NCBI GenBank assembly: GCA_020080175.1
Contig: JAGHQL010000037.1
Span: 97,489 to 161,488, forward strand
Reading direction: 5' to 3'
DNA length: 64,000 bases
Origin: Glutinoglossum americanum
Lineage: Eukaryota; Ascomycota; Geoglossomycetes; Geoglossales; Geoglossaceae
Of the stretch, positions 21,373 through 34,100 are shown piece by piece. How positions within the stretch are numbered: the first letter of the stretch is position 1; every line of letters begins with the position of its first letter. The notes under the pieces were generated by a model that saw only the letters and a program-made list of their open reading frames with translations, was not told where the DNA came from and did not search any database. The position numbers and the translations under genes are program-made.

Positions 21373-24300
21373 AGCCTTCGGATCGAGACCATCGACATAT
21401 AGTGACCTAGCATGTGGCACTAAGTGGTCCGCCGGAAGGCGCGGGAGGCTCGAGGTTCTAGGCCTTAGCTTCTGGACTCCGGGCGCAATGTCGTATTCAA
21501 TGTAGTGAGCAAAATAAAGCGCACACTTGTCTTTGATCGTGCCTCATGCTGCCTCGCGCTCTATGTGCTGTGCCGCTCAAACACGTTTCCAGTAGCAACG
21601 CGGCGAAGGAAATTGCAGTGGCGCGCATGCTCGCTGCGCCGTCGAGCTTTCGAGAGGCATATGGAGTACATGTTTGAAAATGGAACCTGTTCAGGCGTGT
21701 TCTCAGGACGTGCTCTATGCAACCTATCAGACTCGCTGCAGGGAATGCTCCGACGCAACGGGAACCCACAGGTAATTCTGATCATATGACCTGCAGGTTA
21801 GACAGGGCCGCATATTCGCGTCTAGCGAGTGAGCTTGCCGCGACTCAACAATCGAGCGTGCCGCCCACGCTCATGTGGTTCTAGGTTGGGTATGCTGGTT
21901 GGACCACGTCGCGTCGTCAGAACCCATCAGGATGAACTTGCGTCTTATCCTACCCAAAAAATCCCGATATCCTCGTTGCTAATTATCGGTTGATATCGCC
22001 GTCGTCGTCCGCTGTCATCACGCAAGCCAGTGCGGGGAAAAAGTCATCCTCTGGCTGACCAAGATGAATAAGTGAGACTCAGGCTGGCGTGGTGGTGCGG
22101 TGGCAGCGCTTATGAGAACATGGCTGCGCCGCGTTGCGTCGCGTTCACAATCTGCTCTACTGCGAGTATATGCATGAGCTATCACGGAGTAAAGTGAAGG
22201 TCGAGTGGGCGTTGATCACCGCCATCATACCACAAACGGAAACTACCCATCGGCTGAATGCATGTCGCTGCAGGGTAGTTGCATCATCCCTCATTTTCTC
22301 AAAAAGCAAATTGCAGAAACAACCCTTGGATAATTTCACGCATCTTGACTTTTTGATGGGTGCCCGCTATTTGTTAGAGTATGGCTCGATGTCGCGGAGC
22401 GGGCCGTCTCGCTGTCACATTGATCGGGCAAGGCCAGCACACCAACAGTGGATGCCCGGCATGGTCCCAACCAAGGAAATCAAAAAAGCCATGCCAGGTT
22501 GCAACGATGATTATCGTGATGACGACGAGATGCTAAGGCTAGCGCCTAGTGGAAATTCAATCTACGGTTTAGTTTGCAGGCAAGACGTATGAGCAAAGGT
22601 GCAGTATGTGGCAAGCCAGGTCTGAAATCACAATGCTAGATCGCTAGAACAACGTTCTCGTGCCATCACTTGGGGATGAAGCGAAGAGTCAGCAGAACCA
22701 CCACCAGAACATTGAGACGCAGCATCGGCGATGCAACGCATCGCTAGTAAATAACGGGGAACCGTTGATGTGGCATTGTGACCAGATCTGTAATTTGTGT
22801 TACCAGAATCTTCCGCGAAACGTTCAGTGGTAGGGGATGTCGTGTTTTGGCCGCCATCTGATCCAGATTTCTGTGGTAGGGAATTTGGCGCCTATACGCG
22901 CACGACTCACGACCCATCAGGGAAAGCTACGGAATTAGGGTTTTTATGTCAAGGGTTAGGCCGAAAATTCCTTGGTGACCATCGGGTCCATTGATTGCTC
23001 TAACTTTGCGACATAAAGTTTTCGCTGGGGTCTGATAAAAAAATTTTAGTCTCGCGTTCCATCTCACTCATCCTCATGCCCGGAAACGAGTCTCGCCACC
23101 CCGAGACTTGCGGCACAGGGTATGCCCGTTCCCTCGCGGAACCGAATTGTGTCGGGAAATAATCGCGCATTTGAACCTCTGGATACTCTGCCGGCGGCTT
23201 GGCATTGGCCCTAATGTATTTGCAGTCAATACCTTTGGAAACTAGCAATTGCGATTCCAGGAGTGCGTAATCTTGGCCTGCACCGTCGATGGTGGATTAT
23301 CACCGATGAGATGCACCGCACGGGGAGCGGCTGCTAACTTGCCCCAAATATGCAGCCCGCCGGGAGAGGCCCACTTCCAGTCAGCCTAGGACCAACTACC
23401 CCCGTGAGGCCCCATGAGCTGCTTCGAAAACAACCCTGGCGCTCGTGAATTGGCACCCAAGACATCTTACTCGCTCATGATCCTCCGCGACATCGAAACC
23501 GAGCTCGAACTGGGAGGCGACAACGTCGTGACGTACAACCTACAGGGAAGCAAGGAATCAACCAGTCCTAATCCCTTACTTTCGGGCCATCTTGGTCCAT
23601 GCCGTCCAACCACCCCTCTCAAAACGATACACCGCACGGACGATGCGGTCATCAATCCACCAATTTCACCTCCACGCCGGATTGTATACCTAGCCTTCGT
23701 CTCTACCCAAATGAGCCCGTAGTTTTGGATTAGCTATTAATGGCATCTCCCGGCGATGGATATTAAGGTTTTACGGGGGGTCCCTCGCCTCTGAGAGTGA
23801 GAGGCGTAGGCTACCGGTTACATGCCCTGCTCACTCTTTATCCATCATGAAATCTCGGATTGTTGACTCGGCGCAAGCAGTCATCACCACCTGTCTTGGC
23901 CGCCGTTGTGAGAAAAGAATTCCCATACTCTTGCAAGGACGTCCAGGTACTGCAGCCCTTTTCTTTGGGCGATGACCGAATCACATCTCCTGGCGGTGAT
24001 CCTCGTGAGCAGGAGGATGACACGGGGTGATAGAGTTCACACCGCTTCGCTACGCATGGCCCACCTATCGAGGGCCGGACAAGCCAAACACACCAAACAC
24101 ACCAAGACAGCCTCTCGGTTGGACGCGGGGGCCGCACTGCACGCTGAGGGCGAGCAAGAAGTGAGTGGATGGGACATCGAGAGCCCTCTTGTTCCGACGG
24201 TCGGAGTCAGATGTCTTTCTCGGTTACTCTTTCTTCCGAGTGTTTGGTTGGGGTCTTTTGTCTGAGGGAAACAACGAAAACGGCGGCATTGCGTCTGCCT

Positions 24301-25811
24301 TAAGGCGCGCTTCCAGGCATTTGGGTGTGGCGGACTGCTCGGCAGTGCCTCGGGTCATCTCGCCCCATCTGATTGACTGATTCAGCCTGGCGGGCTGGCG
24401 AATGTGTCCAAGTACGAATTGTCTTGTATGTTGCACGCAAACCTCGTCGCTCGATTACCTACGCCGCTTGCTACTCCGCGCGCCTTCTGCATTCTCTCTT
24501 TCACGAGGCGGCTCACTAATGTATGTGTATACTTGTATGTACAGCGTCTAATACCAGCCCGTTGCTACCTGCGTACAGCATACTCCGCTCTACCGCTGCT
24601 ACAGCCTCTGACAATACAATACACTAATATATACCCACTAATCATCGCCTTCTTGCCCTGGTTCGATCTGGCGCTAGAGTATGTCATTTTGCATGCCGGT
24701 TTTGTGACACAACGAACCGCACACGCACTCACAGTGAAAAACTGGAGCGCACCTCCCGGCAATCTCATCGCGAACGACGCACTTTCCGCCCGTCCCGCTA
24801 GGCTCAGAGGCCCAAGCCAACCCTAACCATTCCATCCCTCCCATCCCTCCCATCCCTCCCTTCCCCCCTTCTGTCCCCCTTTTCCAATCATCAACGAGGA
24901 CCAAGCGGACGGATATTACACGTGGTGGTGGGCCCAGCTGTCTTTCCCCGGGCATAAGGCGTTAGACAGGCTTCCCTGGCACATTAGCTGTCCTCCGCCA
25001 CAATAGCCCGCATCCCCCTACATACTTAGGTCAACTGTTGCCCTACACTTAGCTGTTCTGCATCCGTGCGGTCGTCTAACCTCGCTCCAGGATCCAGGAT
25101 CGAATACGCAATCACGGCAACCACCAAACTCACCGAAACCGAAATCGACCCTGACATATCTCATATCCCCCCCCCAAAACACAACCCCGGTTGCTAGGAT
25201 AAGCGTGAGGGTATCCGTCACTATCAGCCACCTTTTTGGTCCCCGCTTCGCATTCGCATTTTAGTCACGTTGGTCGCAAAGCTAAGCAGGTGCCATCGGC
25301 CTTTTAACTCCGTAACTCAAGACGCCACGGACCTCAGGGAGTTTCATTCCTACTAGACTAAGGACAGTGTTGTCTCCTGACTTCTGGGCGTTCATTTCCT
25401 GGAGTAGGGTAGTTCTGCTTAGCACGGCCCTCTGCCTTCACAAGCTGCTTTTCCAACGTCCCACAGAACCAGCGGACAAGCTCGTCTGTGTCAGTGCGGG
25501 AAGAACGGAAGACAAAAGGGATCTCACATCCATCCTGCACCCAGGTTCGCGGAATCGCTTCCAGATTGCGGAAACCTCTTCTTGCTTTCTTTGGGGGCCT
25601 GCATTCGCCTCCCGGCGGTCAAAGTAGGAGATACGTCGAATACGCACTAGGGACCCTAGACGTCCACGATAAAACCCACCGTCGGGGCACTGGGCGTTCG
25701 GCGGCAGTCGTGGCGCGGTGGTACTATTTATTGCCAACACGGCTATGAGTAGGCACTGCTGTGGGACTGCGTAGGATCATATCTTGGGACGAATCAGACA
25801 CTTTCTTGCAA
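21373..25811. other. gene-poor region, 4.4 kb
   Basis: No gene was recognised on either strand. Open frames up to about 150 codons (for example 22,134-22,592 plus) lack motifs and do not splice into longer products. Likely contents are the DUF2461 3' UTR and a long upstream region of the Zn(II)2Cys6 gene. A 9-bp minisatellite lies at 24,833-24,859. A degenerate transposon relic cannot be excluded. Confidence 0.5.
24833..24859. repeat. 9-bp minisatellite (CATCCCTCC), 3 copies
   Basis: Three exact copies of CATCCCTCC in tandem within a longer C/T-rich stretch that runs to about 24,890. Confidence 0.85.
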
Positions 25812-27152
25812 ATGTATGCACCACGCAATCTGTCAGGCCAGGATCCATTGCAGTGGGAAAGTAACAACACATATCCACCTAGACAAGAGTACGGCGCAGG
25901 TTCAGAGTACGGGGTAAGTGCGGTAGCGTCTCCATATAACATAAGCATCATCGCCTAACCCGCATCCACTCTTCTAGGAAAGCACAGATACAAGAGCACA
26001 ACGACCACCAAATACGCATTCCGACATGGTGCCGCTGCCACCTCAATCAGATATGTATCCCACATCAGATCCGTATCGCTATACCCCGGAGCATATGGCA
26101 TCATTTAGTCAACCGGCGCCTAGACAGCGGACAGCGATAGCATGCAACTACTGCAGAAGGCGGAAAGTAGGTTTGCTCGCGAGCTAGCACTCCAATGGTT
26201 AACTAACAGATTATAGATTCGGTGTTCTGGCTTCGAGAGCTCTCACGATGGCAGATGCTCTAACTGTCAAAGGTTCAACCAAGAGTGTATCTTCACCCCA
26301 GTGTCGTCACAGGCTCAGGCATTCGTGCCCGCACACACTGCCTATCCGCATTTGAGAAACGGCGGAATACCTGGTCGCGGACGCGCGATCTACCCGCAAA
26401 ACCCGTTGCTATACGGCGCACACGGTCAGCCTTTAGAGGCAGTACCACCGCAGAGTGCCTATGGGCAGGATCAACACGATTACAGGTTACCAAGCCCCCC
26501 CGGTGCCCAATTGCCAAGTCCTCCGGGACCATATGCTCGCTCGTATGACGAATCACCGTACGAGCAATCATATCGTAAGAGACCGCACACTGAACCCCAC
26601 GTACCTATCCCCACTCCACCGCTTCCGGGCTCACCATCTCAAGCAGGTCCTTTACCGCCGATGCAAGGGCGGCGAGAGTCAGCGGACGTTCCCTACTCGG
26701 AACCGCCAGCGTCTGCGTTTGCACCCTCATCTCCAGCGTCTTCGAGCACGTCCTACAAGTCAGCTTATTCTCAAGCACCGCCTCAGCCACCAGCATCTCA
26801 ACCGCCATTCTACCCTACCCAAACCGCAATAACCCCTCGGCGATCGTCGCCCACATCTTCTTACTCATACAGCTCTATAGAGCGCACCAGTGCCTCGCCC
26901 CACTCCCAAGGCCCTCCGCCAGGAGCCTACCAATTTCCAAGCTCAGCAACCCTCCATCCGCCACTCGTTCTTCCATCTCAACAAAGCCGCACACCCCCGC
27001 CTCCACAAACGCAAACCCCAGGAGCAGCCAGCCAGCAACGGCCAGGCATGTCCATCCAGAATATCCTGGATCAGGGCTCTGCTCAGAGTCAATCATCAAG
27101 GTCTGCAACAGACAGCAGCATGCTGAACGCTCTCATGCCACGGAAATTTTAG
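25812..27152 (+). CDS. Zn(II)2Cys6 transcription factor
   Basis: Three exons: 25812-25913, 25978-26166 and 26217-27152, giving 408 residues, all junctions phase 0. The binuclear cluster is complete, with spacing C-x2-C-x6-C-x10-C-x2-C-x6-C (CNYCRRRK, then IRCSGF and CSNCQRFNQEC). The intron splits it between RRRK and IRC, a common position in this family. The rest is Pro/Ser/Gln-rich and disordered, with a short conserved-looking C terminus (MSIQNILDQ). There is no fungal-specific middle homology region, so this is a small factor of the type sometimes named SilG-like in aspergilli; that name is uncertain. It is nuclear and DNA-binding. The start is the ATG of MYAPRNLSGQDPL; gene-poor regions lie on both sides. 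Confidence 0.92.
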
Positions 27153-28495
27153 CCAACGAACTTACGATGATGGATTTCCCAAAAATTCGACCGCTCGATA
27201 CGTGATTCATAGACGTTGAAGTCACCCTAAACAAGACAAGGGGTAGACTTTTTGGGGCTCAGGCATAAATGATATTCTGATACCGGGCAACGAAAACCGA
27301 ATGTGATATGCCATGTCCGATGCAAAGCCAGCACGAATGCATCTGGCGAACGGGCTCAGCTGGTCTGGGGCACTCCTTTGCATTTATTTGCAGCATTGCA
27401 TATTTTCCTACCGATATATAATGTAGATGCAACGATTCTCTATTGCATGAATGAATACTTTTTTTTTTTTTTTTTGGGCGGCGCGCTCCGAAACATTCTC
27501 TCTCTGTCTGCGGGAATAGAGTGGAACTTGCTTGCATGGGCTTGGGTGGCCTGGGAGTGTTATTTGCTTGATCTCTACCTGGCACGGGTAATACCAATCA
27601 GCCTGGTTTTAATGCGTATTTTCCGGTCTCTCCTTTGTCTGGTGCTGGTGGTTGTCTGTCCGATTACAACTTGCACCTCTGGTCGTCGGTATCCTGAAAC
27701 CTGATACGAACGGCTTATTGATGTTACGTTGCGTACGTCGTTGATGTTTCTACGAGCACCTCCTCACGCTGTCTACGTTTTGTATGATTTTGAACGGTGC
27801 TTGCATGGGTCTTGCTCGAGCACAGGAGGAGTAAAGTCAATCGACGGAAGTGTGAAGCCGTTGGAAGTCAGTTTGACTAATCCGTTGTACGATGAATAGG
27901 CTGCTCCCAAAAACCTTGCGGAGGCAGAAAAGCCATCCACTACTGTAGCCAGGTACTTGCTTGCGTGTAGAAAATAATACACATTTGAAATACCTACACG
28001 AGATAAGGCTAAGAATAGGCCTCCGCGTGGAGATTGTTGACCCTTGCTTTTCTCTTCAGGAATCTCTTGCTGCACGGTCCCGAACTCATACCCCTCAACC
28101 GTGGAACAAAAACGCTGCACATCACTGTCCAATAGTGCAGTGCCCCGGGGAATCCCACACGACATGTCTACAACGCGAACTTGGACCGGTTCAAGCGCCT
28201 CCCCTCCGCTTCCGCTCGTAGTATGCCCAAGTGGCACCATCAATTCGACAGGGCACAGAGTCGAGAGAGAAGAGAAAGGGTATATGCACGACCGGCATGT
28301 ACAACCAACTAGAGAAACGTTCGAATCCTTCAGCGATGCCGAGCCATACGCCGGTCCGTTCCGTCCGTTCCGCCCTGTCGGTACCAGTATGGGAGATAAT
28401 AAGGCCGCTGCGAGGCGAAGCTGAATCCACCAGAGGCCGGACAGATGCTGGTCAATAGTGCTAGGTATGTACACAGCCAGAAGGAGCCTTGTAGA

Positions 28496-28515
28496 TTGTA
28501 TGTATGTACATACAA
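28496..28515. repeat. 9-bp inverted repeat with 2-nt spacer
   Basis: TTGTATGTA and TACATACAA flank a TG spacer, giving a nearly perfect cruciform or hairpin. It contains repeated TGTATGTA units that resemble Puf-type RNA sites. Confidence 0.6.
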
Positions 28516-30033
28516 TTAGGATAGGAGTAACCGACTCGCCGGCACCCTCTCAGCATGGTCACGGAGGAAGCGGCCAGGGCGATGCATGCAGAACAAACTA
28601 CATAGAGGTAAGCCCCTATCTGCTGTCTCTCCCATTAGGTAAACATAAACGAAAACGCATCCTTGACCTTCCAAATCATCAGCTTAGTTCCTTTTGCCTC
28701 ACGTCTCGCCACGAGAAGAAATATTAATTCTTGGGGAATTGGACAACATAACGAAGAGCGGGCCAAGTGCAAAACCGTACGTCATCAACACTGCCCTTCT
28801 TGGCCGACATCCTCAACTATACACCGTATGGCCTCTCCCACTGGGACCGGCTAAAGTGCTGAGCGTGCTAGGCGTGCTGGGTATGCTGGACGTGCCGAGT
28901 GCGTGCATGCATTCCCGAGGAGGAAGGAGGAGAGTCAAGGCAAGGAAGCAGAGAAGAACACGAAGGAAGGAAACACGAAGCAGAGGCAACGAGCGGGAAA
29001 AGAAACCAAATGGCCTTATCAGCCGCCTGCCGAGCCCAACTCTGCCTCGGAAACCCGGGTAAGACAAATTAAAGTCAGACAGAGCACAGGAGAAGCTAAC
29101 CAATGCCGGGCCATCCATCTCTAAACGAGCATCACCCATCACGATCGTTTAGAAGCTCCACACAAGGGACCATCTCTAGAGGAACGGAATCCCCGTCCGT
29201 GAGAATTTAAGGCCTCACCCACCATACAGATTCGCTCGCGTACACACCACAGCGCACGTCCATATCCATTGGACGATGCATCGCAGGGTCCAATCAACCC
29301 CCTTCCTGCCCAGCACCAGAGACACATCTGCACATCTTACACCTCTAGCGGAGAAGCGGAAACTCATCCTGTTCCATGGAACATACCAAAACACAATAAC
29401 CCGAGGAAGAATTAATACAAAAACACAGAAAAATAAAGGAAAAAGAGGCCATCGTCAAACCGCCACATGCACACACCACGCTCAGATCACCGGACTCATC
29501 CCAGACCCAAGGTCCGCTCTCTATTTCGTTTTTCCTGCAGGGCCTGTGTGTACATACATGGGCTGCGTGTGAGCTTCTTTTTTCTTTCTTCCTTTCTTTT
29601 CTCCGTTTCCGCGCGCTGCCGTTGCGGTCTGCACTCCAGGTCACGGTCCCCCATTTATCCACGCTGAATCCGAGATCCAAAATATCACCAATCCCAAACC
29701 ACCGGAATCACCAACAAACACAAGAGCGCCCCATCCCTACCACTCTCTCCCTTTATTTCTCCGAGGTGGGGATGAGCAAGGAACAACCCTAAGCCACATG
29801 AACCACCCGCCCAAAAAAAAGAAATAAAAAGAGAAAAATGAAAAGGAAAAGAGACGGGAAAAAAGAAACGCGGAGATGACAGCCGAGGTCCATGAGGGAT
29901 CATCGAAAGACCCCTCTTGGACAAACTCGAAGAAAGACACGGGAAAACAGTACGAGAACAAGGGGGGGGCCATTTGGGTAGGTGTGCAGCTGCGGGGACA
30001 CCTGACCCGGATCGCAACGCCATCAACGGTGGC

Positions 30034-30052
30034 GGGGGGGGAGGGGGGGGGG
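30034..30052 (+). repeat. G-rich run (8 + 10 G), potential G-quadruplex
   Basis: Eight G, one A, ten G in a row on the plus strand. Short G blocks also occur nearby (for example 29,965-29,970). Confidence 0.7.
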
Positions 30053-30207
30053 TGTTGGATTCCCACACCGTTAATCTCCACCACCACCAGCCCCCACAGG
30101 GTCTAGAATGTCAGGAGCCCAAAACGCTGGGCTGGGCCGCGGCCGGGGCGGCTTGGAGGGAAAAAATAAAGGTGGGTAAATAGGTAAGGCGGAGTGAAAG
30201 AGGGAAA

Positions 30208-30238
30208 GGGCACGAAGGGCACGAAGGGCACACGAGGG
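30208..30238. repeat. short tandem CACGAAGGG, 2 copies plus partial
   Basis: Two exact 9-bp units at 30,211-30,228 followed by a diverged third (CACACGAGGG). Confidence 0.7.
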
Positions 30239-30404
30239 CGCGAATGTGGGGGCCGGCCCGGCTAGCTATCTTTCTTTCCCGGTTTGGTTTTTTTTTTTTT
30301 TTTTTCCCTTCTCTTTCCTTGCTTTCATTTCTCTCCCCGATGTCTGTGACGATGTGGTGTGAACGGGTTTGGGAGTTGGGCCGGGTTTTTTTCGGCGCAC
30401 GTAC

Positions 30405-30511
30405 CTACTACTACTACTATGGATACTCTACCCTGCAGCAAAACGCGCACGGCTTTTTTTTCTTTTTTTCTTTTTGGGGCTTTTCGGTCTTAGCTCGAGC
30501 GAGCGAGCGAG
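30405..30511. repeat. microsatellites (CTA)5 and (GAGC)3.75
   Basis: (CTA)5 lies at 30,405-30,419 and (GAGC)3.75 at 30,497-30,511, separated by unrelated sequence with T runs. Confidence 0.7.
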
Positions 30512-31129
30512 ACGAAAAGAGAACCATTCTCCTTCTGTCTTGGCTAGTCTTCGCGGAGAATTCGAAGGTTTCCTTAGAAGGGGCGAGAAGAGGGAGGAGG
30601 TCAGAAGTTGGCGGATAAGCAGACCCCCTGATATCGAACACGATGAAGAAATCTTTAAGAAAAGAACCATTTTATTTTTCTAATTTTCAATCATTATTAT
30701 TAATCGGTTTCTCTGAGCCGCATCTGATTCTTCACAGGAATTAAACACCCCGGTAACGGAAAGGAAGGAAAAAGAAAAAGAGACCCGTTGGTTGTATCTA
30801 CGTCTGTACGTCATGAGTTTTCTACACCGAAAGATAGAGAGGATGGGGGGAGGGGGATTCATTGACCCCCCGGAGACGGAAGAACCTTCTATGAACGGCT
30901 ACACAAAGAAAGAAAGGGAACGACATCCAATCCACAGAGCCAGCGAATTGATCCGTATGTTATTGCAAACAAAACGGGGATTCACAGCTACAGTGAAAAG
31001 CTGACTATTTCAGAAGAGACAGAGGGATCAGAACTGACCTGGCTGTCGAGGGAGTATAAACAACCAAAGCCAAAGCATTCTGCCCGTTGTTTTTCTCCCA
31101 AAAGTAGCCAACGAACAAAAAAAAAGGTG

Positions 31130-34100
31130 TCAAGAAAGCATCTTCATCATAAGGCGCCTCTTTTTCTCATCCTTCACAAGCACGCCTTTGCCCTCAAGTA
31201 TCGTCTCCAGAGTGTCGACCACGCGGTTAAGAGAGGACGCCGCACCCTTCTCTTGCGTAAATCGCGCCATGCTTAACTGAGAACGTTGCTGGCTATGGTC
31301 AACCACAGTTATCACGTCCACCACGAAGTGAACCTCTTTGATTCGGAGGACTACACGTAGAGGAAATATGTTAGCTGGATTGCATACATTGTGGGGAACG
31401 CTGGGCGTTGGTTGCTCTTTGAATGGCAATTAGACTCACAATTTGCTGCATCTACTCGGCCATGTACGACATTTCGAACCTTGTCCACAACGACGTCACG
31501 CAGGCCATAGCGCTTCCAATCTCTCAAGACGGTCACAATTTCCTTACGTGCCTTGCGTTTATTCACGGAAAAACAGACGATCTTCGATGCTGGCTTAATA
31601 TGGAAGATTCTTGCGAACCAATTTTGTTGTAGAGGCTGCGCGCTTGGGTTCCCGGTGAAACCCAGGTTCGGGCCCAGCTGTCTATCATCATCATTCACGG
31701 AAGTACCAATACTATCAGTGTCATCGAACTCGTCTAAATATTCATGCGTTAGCACAGTGGTAGAGGATGTCTGAGCATGATAATGGGCCCACCTCCAAAT
31801 ACCATTTCAGCGTTCCTCTTCCTCGCCCCGCGTCTAAACATCTTGAAGAACCCCTTGGTGCCCCCCCATGATGGGTTGTGGTTGTGAAGGTATCTCTTCT
31901 CTGTTTTTGGTGCTAGTTGCTTCATCACCGGTGCCTCGAGTTTTAGAGCTTCTCCATCTAGCATTGGCGGCAACGGCCAGTTATCCTTTGGAGGCGGCAA
32001 CGGGCGAATTTCGTCATCGCCATTCGATGTCCCACGCTTGAACCAGCCTTTCACTCTACCTTCGCTGGTTTCCATTTTTGAACCTCGCTTTCGCAGATTT
32101 CCGCCATCCTTGGCCGTCCGGTTGTCCAAATTGTTGAGATTTTCGCTGGGAAGTCGAGCTAGCCTATGCGTTATGTTTAGCTTATATACATCAGGCTCTG
32201 CAAGCCTTTGCCACTTGGTAGCTCGAACTCCCTGCCCAGCTCCGACGTCAACATCTGGGCAGAGGGCATTTTTCTTGCGGATGTTTAGAGGTTCCACCGG
32301 ATTTGGACCAGGAGAGTCACGGCCGACCATTCGGATGGTGCTCCTACGATCTCTGGTCGTCGGAGCAGAACTCTTGGCTGAATTTTCCCCATTTCCACCA
32401 TGCATAGAGGGGCCGTCTCGAAGGGGTGCTGATGCAGAACGGCAATTGGTGTGGCCTTGATGGAGCAAGACCTGGAACTCGTCCGCATCTGAATAGCGCC
32501 CCTCCTCAGAGATTGCAGGCAGGTATCCTGCCCCATCGGGTGACCGACAGTCTGGCGTGGCGGACACAATCCGCCTTCCATCTCGTCCAACCTGGAAGGC
32601 CCCGCCCGGCTGAATAAGTTTATCCAGATGAGCAATAACATCCTCAAGATACCCATTTGGCCCTAGCTTTGCTGGACGTTGTTGCTGATTCCCAAAAACA
32701 TGGTCCTTATACCCCGTACTCTCACTTCCTTCGACGGTGATTAGTGGAGGTACGGGAGGTAAAGGTCGGGTTTCCAAGCTTGCTCCGTCCCTCTTTCGGG
32801 CTGGTTTCGGATTAATGGACAAGGGTTCCTCCCGAGACGTGAATGAAGATACGGGTGATGACTCATTTGCCAATGTCAAACGGCTGGTATTCCCAGTGTG
32901 AGCAGTCGAAGCAATTGACGAACGATTGAACATTTCGTCGCGATTGAACACCTCGTCGCAAAACTTTTCCAGTTCATTGCTAACCAGCCGTGCCTCTTCT
33001 CTCCATAAGTGACTAACTGTTCTTCCCCCTTCGCCAGGGCCTGGGGCGGCATTGCTGCCGTTTTTCTGAGCAACCTTTGGGATTGGTATAACGTCAGGAG
33101 CTGGACTTCCTTCGGCGACATACTCATTATCTGGAGATATAAGCTTCTGTGCCTTGCTTCGTCTCCTATACAGTGGCGAGGCTGCTGAAATTTTGCTCAC
33201 GTGTGGGAAGTTGATATTGCGCTTATGGTGATCAGACGGCCTAATGACAATTGGACTGCTGCCTCGATGCGAAGAGCTTGCTAATGAACCTCTAGAGTCA
33301 TACAGTCTGGCGCTAATGTGCCTCCTGCTGTGCCCCCCAGAGCTCGCGATTGACCAACTGGAGCCGAGTCGGTTACCTTGCTGCAGAGCCGTGACTCTAG
33401 ACGAAACTGGATGTCGGATGCTGCTAGGCCGCTGGCGAGAAGTAGCACTTGGTTGACCGCGCAGAACAGTGACATTGGCGTACTCGGCCTTAGCATCAGT
33501 GATCGGGTTGAGCGATGGCCTGAACGGGTCGTAGCTCTCTACGGTCTCTGAAGCCACTGTGTCTTGGTAATAGCTTTGTCGAGCGCATGGGTCATGCTCG
33601 CTAAGGATAGAAAACTGTGAGCGGTTGCGTGTGTGTCCATGCCCTTGCGAGTGTGACTGACGCGCGGGGATCTTATGTGGTGAGGGAGGCTTGTGGTGGT
33701 AGTCACTAGCGGAATGTTCAAGGCCATGCCCTTGATAGTTCTCAAGATGGTCATTGCGATACTTCATTAGAAGACAATAGAAAACTTTTTCTTGGTTGGG
33801 TCTATCCACTCCCTTAGTTACTACTCATCGAAGTGTGATGCATTGACACTGCGTAGAACCAAAAGGGGCAACTTACTCCCTACTCAACAGTCTTTCAATG
33901 ACTGTTTCTTCATCCTCACCGTGCCATAGTGTTCGTAGGTTCCTCAAGATTTCTCCGTCAATATCGCGTCTCCTCCGCACTGGACGGCCAACTTGTTCCG
34001 GAGTCGGTGGTGGTGGTGCACCTCCCCACCTGTCCATATTCAGGTTTCTGCCATTGGTAATCCCTCCCACCACTTCATACTTGTGCATGAGCGGGTGGTC

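Larger units (their letters stand above)
27153..31129. other. gene-poor region with many simple repeats, 4.0 kb
   Basis: No conserved protein was recognised. A 233-codon open frame at 27,773-28,474 (minus) has no motif and is of a length chance can produce. The region holds T runs (27,459-27,475 and 30,288-30,305), a G-rich run near 30,034-30,052, and short trinucleotide and tetranucleotide tandems. From about 29,570 the plus strand alternates purine- and pyrimidine-rich blocks. This looks like regulatory or structural DNA. Confidence 0.5.

Noticed and set aside
22134-22592. 152-codon open frame in the gene-poor region
   Set aside because: No motif; the region as a whole shows no coding pattern.
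27773-28474. 233-codon open frame on the minus strand
   Set aside because: No motif, no homologous look, and a length that chance can give in 64 kb of six frames; kept only as a note.
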